Assembly: GCA_964353255.1 (NCBI GenBank)
Contig: CAYGVJ010000135.1
Coordinates: 1 to 14,077, forward strand
DNA: 14,077 nucleotides
DNA from: VFZS01 sp964353255
GTDB lineage: Bacteria; Acidobacteriota; Terriglobia; Bryobacterales; Bryobacteraceae
Direction: 5' to 3'
In this document: in pieces, positions 6,978 through 14,076 of the stretch
How the letters are laid out: each line of letters begins with the position of its first letter
Position numbering within the stretch: position 1 is the first letter of the stretch
Program-made: the position numbers and the translations under genes
Notes under the pieces: generated by a model
Databases searched by the model: none
What the model saw: the letters and a program-made list of their open reading frames with translations, nothing else
Told to the model about the DNA's origin: nothing

Positions 6978-8262
6978 CGTCCAGGGAAGGAACCGGCGGC
7001 TCGGCCGCTGGGGCTTCGACCCGCTTGGGCCGGGCGCTGAGCCGCGCGGCGATCAGCTCGTTCTTGAGCTTGCGGAACTTCGCGGTGCCGGGCTTGGCGC
7101 CGCGAGCGGCCACTTCCTGGTCGGTTACCTCCTGGGCGGCGGGGAGGTACTTCTCAAGGTAGTTTCGAATGCGGTCCTGAGCCAGGCGAATGGGCGAGCG
7201 AACCAGAAGTAACAGTATCGACTCGCCGGGGGCAGCGGCCAGCACCCGGTAGACATCCCGAGGCTTGTGCAGCTTGGGAGATTCCAGCTCCGGTTCCAGC
7301 TTCCTGGCGCGCGCCTCCAGCCTCTGCCAGGCGGCGGCGTCGCTGGCGCGCAGGGCGGCGGCCCGGACGAGGCCGCTCTTCTCCTTGGGCGTCAGCTTCT
7401 CGGTAAGCAAGGACATGAACAGGCCCAGGTTGTCCACCGGAAAGGGTATGCCGAAGGGAATCAGTTGCCTGGCTCGGTGAAGCCTGGACAGTCCGGCCAG
7501 GTTCAACTTCGGCCCTGCCAAGGCTGGCGAGAACAGGTGCAAGAGCTTCTCCTGCTCGAACGCCCGCAGCACTTCGGCCGGGTTCGGATCCTCAGCCATC
7601 TGGCGAAGCTCCTGGACCACGCGCCCCGTCGGGATCCGCTCCTCGAGCGCCTCGGCGCGCACGTTGGCATACTGCTGCTGGGTCCTCTCCTCGACGGTGA
7701 AGCCCAGGCGCACGCGGAAGCGGACCAGGCGCAAAATGCGGGCCGGGTCGTCGTAGAGGGCGTAGTTGTGGGTGGCTCGAAGTTCCTTCCGCTCCAGGTC
7801 GGCCAAGCCGTTGGTGGGGTCGATCAGCAGTCCCCGGGAAGCCCGGTTCAGCGACAGGGCCACGGCATGGATGGTGAAGTCGCGACGGCGCAGGTCCTCG
7901 TAAATGGTGGCCGCGCTGACCTGGGGCTGGCCGCCCGGCTTGGGGTAGCGCTCCTGGCGAGCCATGGCGATCTCGGCGCACACCCTGCCGGGGAACAGCA
8001 GCTCGGCGCACTTGCGACGCTCGTCAAGGGCCAGGATCTGGGCGCCCGACTGCTTGACCAGGGTCCGGGCCAGCGTGAGGGCGTTGCCCTCCACCGTGAA
8101 GTCCAGGTCGCGCACGGCGAAACCGCCCAGCACGTCCCGCATAGCGCCGCCAGTCAGGAAAACGCTGATGTTGGCTTCGGCGGCGGCAGCTTGGACTTGG
8201 CTGACCACGCGGTTCTGGTCGGTGCTGAGGTGGCTCTCCAGCATGAACATGTAGTCGCTCAT
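6922..8262 (-). CDS. cca: CCA tRNA nucleotidyltransferase
   Basis: This 446-residue class II tRNA nucleotidyltransferase/poly(A)-polymerase family enzyme adds or repairs the 3' CCA of tRNAs. The head domain shows LTGGAMRDVLGG (36-47), the metal-binding RDLDF (D52, D54) and RRRDFTIHA (125-133). The neck motif DDPARILRLVRF follows at 171-182. No HD phosphohydrolase motif is visible in the C-terminal half, and the last roughly 50 residues are a charged, Pro-rich tail. Sequence alone cannot separate a full CCA-adding enzyme from an A-adding or poly(A) enzyme. It starts 1 nt after the xerD stop with GAGGG just upstream, so it is co-translated with xerD. Its tail overlaps the cytochrome reading frame if that gene uses its ATG. 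Confidence 0.9.
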   Translation of the reverse strand: MSDYMFMLESHLSTDQNRVVSQVQAAAAEANISVFLTGGAMRDVLGGFAVRDLDFTVEGNALTLARTLVKQSGAQILALDERRKCAELLFPGRVCAEIAMARQERYPKPGGQPQVSAATIYEDLRRRDFTIHAVALSLNRASRGLLIDPTNGLADLERKELRATHNYALYDDPARILRLVRFRVRLGFTVEERTQQQYANVRAEALEERIPTGRVVQELRQMAEDPNPAEVLRAFEQEKLLHLFSPALAGPKLNLAGLSRLHRARQLIPFGIPFPVDNLGLFMSLLTEKLTPKEKSGLVRAAALRASDAAAWQRLEARARKLEPELESPKLHKPRDVYRVLAAAPGESILLLLVRSPIRLAQDRIRNYLEKYLPAAQEVTDQEVAARGAKPGTAKFRKLKNELIAARLSARPKRVEAPAAEPPVPSLDDARLARRADIRQPRVSRG

Positions 8263-8263
8263 C

Positions 8264-9163
8264 TCACGCCCTCGGGTGGTGCTGGTCCAGCGTCTTGCGA
8301 AGTCGGGAACGCATCACATGGGTGTAGATTTGGGTGGTGGAGATATCCGCATGGCCGAGCATGGTCTGGACACTCCGCAGGTCGGCCCCGCCTTCCAGCA
8401 AGTGCGTGGCGAAACTGTGGCGAAGCATGTGTGGCGCCAGACGCCGGAAGATTCCCGCCTTCCGGCCATGCCCGGCGAGCAGCTTCCAGAAGGCTTGGCG
8501 CGTCAGGCGAGTGCCGCGGGGGCTAACGAAAAGGTACTTCGAGGTGCGCCCCCGGAGCAACTGCCCTCGGCTGTTCTCACAGTAGCTGGCTACGGCGGCC
8601 ACGGCGGCGCGGCCGACGGGAACCAGTCTCTGCCGGTGACCCTTGCCGGTGACCCGAACCACCCCCAATTCGCTATTTAAATCAGACAGTTGCAACTGGC
8701 ACAACTCGCTGGCTCTCAGCCCGGTGGCATACAGCAATTCCAGCATAGCCCGATCCCGCAGCCCGGTGGGCTTAGCCGGGTCAGGAGCCTCGAGCAACCG
8801 ATTGATTTCCTGTAGGTTAAGATACCTCGGCAGCGACTTCCACTGCCGCGGTGATGAGAGCAGGGCCGTCGGGTCCTGCTTGATCCGGCCCTCCCGCAAC
8901 AGAAAACCGGAGAAACCGCGCAGGGTGGACAGGTGCCGCGCCACCGAACGACTGCCCAACCCTGAGCCGTGCAGCCATCCGACGTACGCGCGCATGTCCT
9001 CGGGCGAGAACCGGCCCACCTCCTGGCCTGGAGGCCAGTAGGAGGCGAACTTGGCAAGATCCCTCCGGTATGCCTCTATCGAGTTGTCGGACAAGCCCTT
9101 TTCGATCCGGCAGTAGTCCAGGAAGGCCGCCACTTCGGCTAGCAAAGGCGCCTCCTGGGGCAT
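8264..9163 (-). CDS. xerD: Tyrosine recombinase XerD
   Basis: This 299-residue protein matches E. coli XerD in length and order. A SAM-like N-terminal DNA-binding domain (about 1-95, with the AYRRDL motif) precedes the catalytic domain. All six active-site residues are seen: R150 (ATGLRASEL), K174 (TGKGHRQR), H245 and R248 (HMLRHSF), H271 (LGHADISTT) and Y280 (IYTHV). The C-terminus HHPRA is the typical XerD ending. It would resolve chromosome dimers at dif with XerC. The ATG at 9163 gives the family-typical start but lacks a Shine-Dalgarno. An ATG at 9214 with GAGG upstream would add 17 residues and overlap the start codon of the divergent gene, and a TTG at 9283 is less likely. cca follows after 1 nt. 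Confidence 0.93.
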   Translation of the reverse strand: MPQEAPLLAEVAAFLDYCRIEKGLSDNSIEAYRRDLAKFASYWPPGQEVGRFSPEDMRAYVGWLHGSGLGSRSVARHLSTLRGFSGFLLREGRIKQDPTALLSSPRQWKSLPRYLNLQEINRLLEAPDPAKPTGLRDRAMLELLYATGLRASELCQLQLSDLNSELGVVRVTGKGHRQRLVPVGRAAVAAVASYCENSRGQLLRGRTSKYLFVSPRGTRLTRQAFWKLLAGHGRKAGIFRRLAPHMLRHSFATHLLEGGADLRSVQTMLGHADISTTQIYTHVMRSRLRKTLDQHHPRA

Positions 9164-9212
9164 CGTAAGCAATGATACAATACTTGCGAAATTGTTTGGA
9201 AGAAAAGGGCCC
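9164..9212. promoter_or_regulatory. Divergent intergenic promoter region of xerD and the 161-aa gene
   Basis: This 49-bp gap is clearly A/T-rich compared with the flanking genes and must hold promoters for both directions. On the minus strand TATCAT (9173-9178) resembles a -10 box and lies 9 nt before the xerD ATG, with a weak TTCCAA 18 nt further upstream. On the plus strand TACAAT (9176-9181) is a 5/6 match to TATAAT, placed 31 nt before the ATG at 9213. The two -10 candidates overlap, so the two directions may compete. No strong -35 is seen for either. Confidence 0.4.
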
Positions 9213-9698
9213 ATGGGCGCCTCTACCAGCAAAAAGGTTATCATCCGGCGCTTTGACCGCGAACCGCTCTCCGGGTTCGTCAACCCGCAGAGCTACCTGC
9301 AAGCCGGCGGCCTGGAAGTCCTCAGCGCCACCGGGGTGTTGACCATCGTGTCCTACGAGGAAGTGAAAGTCGTTTACTTTGTTAGAGATTTCAACGCCGA
9401 GGAACCCCAGGGCGAGAGGCGGGTCTTCTCCAGCCGCCCCAAGATGAGCGGCTTGTGGGTCCGGATGCGCTTCCGGGATGGCGAGGTCATGGACGGCCTG
9501 GTTTCCAATAATCTCTTGCAGATGGAGCCCCAGGGTTTCACCTTCGTTCCGCCGAGCCCCTCCTCGAACAGCCAGAAGGTGTTCGTGCCCCGCGCCGCTT
9601 TGTCGGAGTTCCACGTCCTGGGGGTGGTGGGGGGCCCCCTGCGGCCTCGCAAAGGGAGGCCCAAGGGAGCGGCCGAGCAGATCGGTTTGTTTGACTAG
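9213..9698 (+). CDS. Conserved hypothetical protein with C-terminal clamp-like motif
   Basis: This is a 161-residue soluble protein of unknown function with no signal peptide or membrane segment. I do not recognise a characterised domain. The body is beta-rich and looks like two repeated short beta units: RRFDREPLSGFVNP (12-25) and RMRFRDGEVMDGLVSNN (84-100) share the pattern of a basic start, an acidic turn, then GLV/GFV and an Asn. The tail has a basic linker (RPRKGRPKG, 144-152) and ends QIGLFD, close to the QLxLF sliding-clamp-binding consensus. The ATG at 9213 is preferred, with purine-rich GGAAGA and AAGGG upstream. A TTG at 9192 is possible but has no support. The gene is divergent from xerD. 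Orthologues are, to my recollection, mainly acidobacterial. Confidence 0.7.
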   Translation: MGASTSKKVIIRRFDREPLSGFVNPQSYLQAGGLEVLSATGVLTIVSYEEVKVVYFVRDFNAEEPQGERRVFSSRPKMSGLWVRMRFRDGEVMDGLVSNNLLQMEPQGFTFVPPSPSSNSQKVFVPRAALSEFHVLGVVGGPLRPRKGRPKGAAEQIGLFD

Positions 9699-9764
9699 CC
9701 TGCCTTTCTCACCCCGCCCGCGGCGAGCCGGGTGGACGGTCCCAGGTGGTATGCTGAGGATTCC

Positions 9765-9817
9765 CCCAACCGGTCGCGCCCGGGCATCGCTGGGCGACGG
9801 CCGGAAGCCCGGTTGGG
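9765..9817 (+). promoter_or_regulatory. Long-range inverted repeat in the peptidase leader
   Basis: CCCAACCGG (9765-9773) and CCGGTTGGG (9809-9817) are perfect 9-bp inverted repeats separated by 35 nt. The interior can partly pair as well (TCGC..CCC with GGGCGA). The right arm ends 13 nt before the ribosome-binding site of the S46 peptidase gene. The 139-nt region between the two genes holds no other gene. A TGG-TATGCT (9747-9755) resembling an extended -10 lies just before the left arm, so the stem could form in a 5' untranslated leader. A regulatory role is inference. Confidence 0.4.
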
Positions 9818-9837
9818 AAGAGAACCTCCAGGAGAGC

Positions 9838-11907
9838 ATGATGAGAACGCGTGCGGTGGCGGTTTGTTCGCTGTGGTTAGTGATCCTCGCGGGGTCGCAG
9901 TTGCGCGCTGACGAGGGAGTGTGGCTGTTCAACCAGTTTCCGAAAGACGCGGTGAAAAAGCAGTACGGCTTCCAGGTGACGGACGCCTTTCTGGATCACC
10001 TGCGGTTGTCCTCGGTGCGCATGGGGGCCTCGGGCTCCTTCGTGTCGCCCCAGGGGCTGATTTTCACTAACCATCACGTGGCCTCGGGCTGCATCCAGAG
10101 GCTCAGCTCGGCCGAGCACAACTACATGGCGAACGGTTTCTATGCCGCCCAGCCGTCCGAGGAGCTGAAGTGCCCGGGAACCGAGGTCAACGTGCTGGTG
10201 CGCATCGAGGACGCGACGGCCCGGGTGAAGGCCGGCATCCAAGCCAAGGCGGGGACCGCGGAAGCCAACGAGCAACGGCGCGCCGCGATGTCGGCCCTCG
10301 AGAAGGAGTGCGCCACGAACACCGGCAACCGCTGCAATGTGGTCACCCTCCACTCCGGGGCGCTCTATCACCTCTACCAGTACAACAAGTACACCGACGT
10401 CCGCCTGGTGTTCGCGCCGGAGGCCGACACGGCGTTTTTCGGGGGCGACCCGGACAACTTCACCTACCCGCGCTACGACCTGGACATCACCTTCCTGCGG
10501 GCCTATGAGAACGGGCAGCCGGCCGAGACGCCGAACTACCTGAAGTGGAGCCGCGAGGGAGTCAAGGAAGGGGAGCTGGCATTCGTCTCCGGGCACCCGG
10601 GCTCGACGGACCGCTTCATCACGCTGGCCCAGGTGGAGTACCTCAGAGACACTTCCTATCCCCTGATGAACGCCTATCTGGGGGCGACGATTGCGGCTCT
10701 GAAAGCCTACGGCGCGCAGGGCGCGGAGAACGCGCGGGTGGCGCGCGACAAGCTCTTCAGCGCCGAGAACAGCTATAAGGTCCGCACCCACGAGTTGAAG
10801 GGCATGCAGGACCCCGGCCTGATCCAGCGCAAGCGGCAGCAGGAGCAAGAGCTGCGCCAGAGCATCGAGCGCGACGCGAAGCTGAAGCAGGAAGTGGGGA
10901 CGGCCTTTGAGGAGATCGCCACCGCCTACCGGCAGTGGGCCGGCCGGCAGAAGGAGTACCAGACGCTGGAGCGCGGGCCGACGTTTTCGGACCTGTTCAC
11001 GAGTGCGCGGAACGTGCTCCGAATGCCGGAGGAGAAGGCCAAGCCCAACGGTCAGCGGCTGCGCGAATACACGGAGGCGGCCCTGCCGTCGCTGGAGCTG
11101 CGGCTGTACTCGGCGGCGCCGATCGCCGATTCGCTGGAGATCACCGTGCTGGCCAACTACTTCCGGTTCATGGAGCAGCACCTGGGGGCCGGCCACGCGG
11201 TGGTGAAGGCGGTGCTCGGCGGCCGCAGCGCCGAGGAAGCGGCAAAGCACTTTGTGAGCACTACGAAGTTGAAGGACATCTCCGAGCGCAAGCGGCTGGC
11301 CGGGAGCCTCGAAGCAGTGAAGAGCTCCCAGGACGGCATGGTGGAGCTGGCCCGCATTTTGGATGGGCCGGCGCGCGCGGTTCGCAAGCAGTATGAGGAC
11401 GCCCTGGTGGCCGTCGATACGGCCGCTGCGTCGCGAATCGCCCAGGCCCGCTTCGCCCTATACGGCGCCAGCCAGTACCCCGACGCCACTGGAACGCTCC
11501 GGCTCTCCTTGGGCGCGGTGAAAGGCTACCGCAACAAGGAAGGCAAGCCCGTGGCTTACGCCACCGACTTCGCCGGGATGTACGCCCACGTCACCGGGCA
11601 GGACCCCTATAAGCTGCCCGAGCGGTGGCTCAAGTTCAAGGCGGGGCTGAACGTGAAGACGCCGCTGAACTTCGTGAGCACGGCCGACATCATCGGCGGC
11701 AACTCCGGCAGCCCGACGGTCAATACCCAGGGCGAGATCATCGGCATCATCTTTGACGGCAACCTGGAATCCATACCCAACCGGTTCCTCTACGGCGACG
11801 TGCAGGGACGTGCGATCCACGTGGCCGCGCAGGGCATCATCGAAGCGCTGCGCAAGATCTACCGCGCCGAGCGGGTGCTGGCGGAACTGGGATTTCCGGG
11901 CAAGTAG
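9838..11907 (+). CDS. Secreted S46-family dipeptidyl peptidase (DPP7-like)
   Basis: This 689-residue serine peptidase of family S46 removes dipeptides from peptide N-termini in the periplasm or outside. An N-terminal signal peptide (about 1-24, cleavage probably after QLRA) is present. The chymotrypsin-like active site is split across the chain as usual for S46: H80 in TNHHVASG, D216 in YPRYDLDITFLR, and S623 in GGNSGSP. FGGDPDNFTYPR (201-212) is a family hallmark. The alpha-helical insert lies between. Residue G641, 18 after the serine (FDGN), corresponds to the position that is Gly in DPP7 and Arg in DPP11, suggesting hydrophobic rather than acidic P1 preference. Tandem ATGs at 9838/9841 follow AGGAGAG, and 9841 may be the better spaced. 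The frame extends upstream without support. Confidence 0.92.
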   Translation: MMRTRAVAVCSLWLVILAGSQLRADEGVWLFNQFPKDAVKKQYGFQVTDAFLDHLRLSSVRMGASGSFVSPQGLIFTNHHVASGCIQRLSSAEHNYMANGFYAAQPSEELKCPGTEVNVLVRIEDATARVKAGIQAKAGTAEANEQRRAAMSALEKECATNTGNRCNVVTLHSGALYHLYQYNKYTDVRLVFAPEADTAFFGGDPDNFTYPRYDLDITFLRAYENGQPAETPNYLKWSREGVKEGELAFVSGHPGSTDRFITLAQVEYLRDTSYPLMNAYLGATIAALKAYGAQGAENARVARDKLFSAENSYKVRTHELKGMQDPGLIQRKRQQEQELRQSIERDAKLKQEVGTAFEEIATAYRQWAGRQKEYQTLERGPTFSDLFTSARNVLRMPEEKAKPNGQRLREYTEAALPSLELRLYSAAPIADSLEITVLANYFRFMEQHLGAGHAVVKAVLGGRSAEEAAKHFVSTTKLKDISERKRLAGSLEAVKSSQDGMVELARILDGPARAVRKQYEDALVAVDTAAASRIAQARFALYGASQYPDATGTLRLSLGAVKGYRNKEGKPVAYATDFAGMYAHVTGQDPYKLPERWLKFKAGLNVKTPLNFVSTADIIGGNSGSPTVNTQGEIIGIIFDGNLESIPNRFLYGDVQGRAIHVAAQGIIEALRKIYRAERVLAELGFPGK

Positions 11908-11933
11908 GCGGCGAGGCATACCGGTGGCCTGCC

Positions 11934-11960
11934 GACCCGTGAGGGAGGGGGGTCCGTTTT
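11934..11960 (+). terminator. Weak stem-loop with T-run after the peptidase gene
   Basis: GACCC (11934-11938) can pair with GGGTC (11950-11954) across an 11-nt purine-rich loop, followed closely by TTTT (11957-11960). It lies 26 nt after the peptidase stop and before the next start, the right place for a terminator, but the five-pair stem is short and may be chance in GC-rich DNA. Confidence 0.3.
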
Positions 11961-11976
11961 GCGCGCCGCCCCGTGA

Positions 11977-11982
11977 TATTCT
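11977..11982 (+). promoter_or_regulatory. Possible -10 element close to the sugar transferase start
   Basis: TATTCT ends 8 nt before the ATG at 11991. No convincing -35 or ribosome-binding site is visible, so if this is the promoter the mRNA would be leaderless or nearly so. It is a single 4/6 match to TATAAT and could be chance. Confidence 0.25.
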
Positions 11983-11990
11983 TTTCCTGG

Positions 11991-13406
11991 ATGTTCAGCC
12001 GGCATCGCCGAAAAACGAGAGTCCTGTTCGGGCTGTCGGACGTTCTGCTGACGGCCCTGGCTTTCCAGGCCGCCTACTACAGCCGGCAGTGGCTTCCGCT
12101 GGAGCGCATCTTCTACTTGACGGTGCCCGTCAAGGCGCTGCTGCTGGGTTTCACGGTGCTGGTGTGGCTGCTGGCGGGGCTGTGGTTGAAGGTGTACGAC
12201 AAGCTGGACTTTTGGCGCCCGCTGGTGATCGTGCGGGACAGCTTGCGGCAGTCTGTGGCGGGCCTGGTAGCGGTGGTGATCCTGGAGTACCTGCTGCGGC
12301 TGGACCTGAGCCGGCCGTTCCTGGCGCTGCTGGCGGCTTACGGTTGGGTGTTTCTGTGCCTGTTCCGGCTGGCGGCCAGCGGCCTGACGGGGGTGATGCG
12401 CCGGGGATTCGGGGCGCCGCGCTGCGTGATGGTGGCCGGCACGGGTGAGAACGCGCGGCGGATAGGCGAGGCGCTGGAAGGCTCCCATCGGTACGGCGTG
12501 CGCCTGACTGGGTTCCTGGCCGAAGATCCGGCGAATGCGGGGACGCCCATCCGCCTGCAAGGCGAGTACCCGGTGTACGCGCTGGCGGAACTGCCATCGC
12601 TGTTGCGCCGCCAGGTGATCGACGAGATCATCCTGGCCGTGGAAAGCCGCCGCCTGGCGGAAATGGAAGAAGTGCTGATGCTGTGCGACGAGCAGGGCGT
12701 GCGCACGCGGGTGGCCGTGGACTTTTTCCCGCACGTCAACAGCGAGGTATACCTGGAGCGGCTCGGCGCGATCCCGCTGCTGACCTTCTCGGCCACACCG
12801 CACGACGAGCTGCGCCTGCTCCTCAAGCGCGCCATCGACGTGGTGGCGGCGGCGGCGGGCCTGCTGCTGCTGACGCCGGTGATGGGGATCGTAGCGCTGC
12901 TGATCCGGCTGACCTCGCCGGGACCGGCAATTTTCCGGCAGGTTCGCTGCGGGCTGAACGGGCGCCGGTTCGTGTTCTACAAGTTCCGGTCGATGTGCCG
13001 GAACGCCGAGGAGCTGAAGCCATCGCTGGAACACCTGAACCCGAAGACCACCGTGTTCAAGATCCCCAACGATCCCCGGCTGACGCCGCTGGGGCGCCTC
13101 CTGCGCAAGTTCTCCATCGACGAATGGCCCCAGTTGTGGAACGTGCTGAAGGGTGACATGTCGCTGGTGGGGCCGCGCCCAGCGGTGCCCGAGGAGGTGG
13201 AGCGTTACAAGGGGTGGCAGCGGCGGCGGCTGAGGATGCGCCCAGGTTTGACCTGCCTGTGGGCGCTCCAGGGCCGCGACGAGGTGGACTTCGAAAACTG
13301 GATGAGGCTGGACATGCAGTACATCGACAACTGGTCGCTGGCGCTGGACGCCAAGATCCTGCTGCTGACCATACCGAAAGTGTTGACCGGGAAGGGAGCA
13401 CACTGA
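11991..13406 (+). CDS. Polyprenyl-phosphate sugar phosphotransferase, exopolysaccharide initiation
   Basis: This 471-residue membrane enzyme of the WbaP/WcaJ type transfers a sugar-1-phosphate from a UDP-sugar to undecaprenyl phosphate, the first step of surface polysaccharide assembly. The N-terminal half has about four hydrophobic segments (11-30, 45-67, 88-103, 111-135). A Rossmann-like CoA-binding-type domain follows, with VMVAGTGENARRIGEALE (146-163). A membrane hairpin (282-306) leads into the bacterial sugar transferase domain with KFRSM (331-335), the catalytic-type pair in SIDEWPQLWNVLKGDMSL (375-392) and VGPRP (393-397). The ATG at 11991 is chosen; a GTG at 11973 would add six residues. 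Neither has a convincing ribosome-binding site, and TATTCT (11977-11982) lies 8 nt before the ATG. The sugar is not predictable. Confidence 0.92.
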   Translation: MFSRHRRKTRVLFGLSDVLLTALAFQAAYYSRQWLPLERIFYLTVPVKALLLGFTVLVWLLAGLWLKVYDKLDFWRPLVIVRDSLRQSVAGLVAVVILEYLLRLDLSRPFLALLAAYGWVFLCLFRLAASGLTGVMRRGFGAPRCVMVAGTGENARRIGEALEGSHRYGVRLTGFLAEDPANAGTPIRLQGEYPVYALAELPSLLRRQVIDEIILAVESRRLAEMEEVLMLCDEQGVRTRVAVDFFPHVNSEVYLERLGAIPLLTFSATPHDELRLLLKRAIDVVAAAAGLLLLTPVMGIVALLIRLTSPGPAIFRQVRCGLNGRRFVFYKFRSMCRNAEELKPSLEHLNPKTTVFKIPNDPRLTPLGRLLRKFSIDEWPQLWNVLKGDMSLVGPRPAVPEEVERYKGWQRRRLRMRPGLTCLWALQGRDEVDFENWMRLDMQYIDNWSLALDAKILLLTIPKVLTGKGAH

Positions 13407-13408
13407 CC

Positions 13409-14023
13409 ATGCATCTGGTACCCACGCAAGAAGAAGTCATTGGGCTGCTGCGGCAGACCGGGGCGCTGCGGGACGGCCATTTCGTCTACCCCAACGGCCT
13501 GCACGCCAACGAGTACTTACAGGTGGCGCTGGCGATGCGCTACTACCAACATGCCAAGAGCTTGAGCGTGGGGCTGAGCCGCCTGCTGCGCGCTCACTCC
13601 GACATCCGGGCCGCCATCCCGGAGCTGTCCATAGTCACCCCGGCCACCGGCGGCCTGCCGGTGGCCTACGGGGTCTGCGAGGCCCTGCGCGCTCACCGGG
13701 TGTACTGGGCGGAGCGGGAAGAGGGCAGAGACGACCTCCGTTTCCGGCAGTACCTCGAGCAGGTGCCTGGGGAGAAGGTGGTCCTGGTGGATGACATCCT
13801 CAGGTCCGGCCGGCGGCTCAAGGAGCTAAAAGCACTGCTGGAAGCCAACGGCGCGGCGGTGATGGCCCTGGCGGTGATCGTCTACCAGCCCACCCCCAAG
13901 ACCCCCGATTTCAGCCCGCTGCCGCTCTACTACCTGGCCAAGATGGACGCCAGCTACTACGCGGACGCCTCTTCTTGCGAGCTGTGCCGCCGGGGCATGC
14001 CGCTGGAAAAGGTGCGGGTGTAA
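13409..14023 (+). CDS. PyrE-like orotate phosphoribosyltransferase (Thermus-type family)
   Basis: This is a 204-residue type I phosphoribosyltransferase fold. The N-terminus LLRQTGALRDGHFVYPNGLH resembles PyrE openings (LLxxxGALxxGHFxxxSGLH), TPATGGLP (77-84) is the diphosphate-side loop, AERE (101-104) is typical, and VVLVDDILRSGRRLKEL (124-140) is the PRPP motif. The C-terminal CELC (190-193) is also seen in the Thermus-type PyrE group. The PRPP loop reads RSGRR where PyrE usually has TTGGS, so orotate as substrate is likely by family but not certain. The ATG has AAGGGAG (13392-13398) about 10 nt upstream and follows the sugar transferase stop by 2 nt, so the two genes are co-transcribed. 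It would make OMP from orotate and PRPP in pyrimidine synthesis. Confidence 0.75.
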   Translation: MHLVPTQEEVIGLLRQTGALRDGHFVYPNGLHANEYLQVALAMRYYQHAKSLSVGLSRLLRAHSDIRAAIPELSIVTPATGGLPVAYGVCEALRAHRVYWAEREEGRDDLRFRQYLEQVPGEKVVLVDDILRSGRRLKELKALLEANGAAVMALAVIVYQPTPKTPDFSPLPLYYLAKMDASYYADASSCELCRRGMPLEKVRV

Positions 14024-14041
14024 AAGCCGGGACAGTACACT

Positions 14042-14076
14042 GAGCCTCTTGCAGAAATCGGCGCAAGGTGAGGCTC
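14042..14076 (+). terminator. Inverted repeat after the phosphoribosyltransferase gene
   Basis: GAGCCTC (14042-14048) pairs with GAGGCTC (14070-14076), extended inward by TTGC (14049-14052) with GCAA (14063-14066), leaving a GGT bulge and a 10-nt loop. It starts 18 nt after the stop codon, as a terminator would. The window ends before any T-run could be seen. An IS end or other palindromic element beginning here is the alternative. Confidence 0.5.

Noticed and set aside
8264..9163. Tyrosine recombinase as evidence of an integrated mobile element
   Set aside because: Length, all motifs and the HHPRA terminus identify housekeeping XerD. It is co-transcribed with cca, and no attachment repeats are seen nearby.
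9478..9837. Upstream extension of the peptidase frame by about 120 codons
   Set aside because: It overlaps the 161-aa gene in another frame, lacks family similarity, and would bury the signal peptide. A ribosome-binding site precedes 9838/9841.
9877..11250. A 457-codon minus-strand frame opposite the S46 peptidase gene
   Set aside because: Low-complexity Leu/Arg/Val/Gly translation. The plus strand holds the catalytic motifs of S46.
11859..13403. A 514-codon minus-strand frame opposite the sugar transferase gene
   Set aside because: Gln/His/Arg/Pro-rich composition without any recognisable domain. The opposite strand encodes a complete, motif-rich enzyme.
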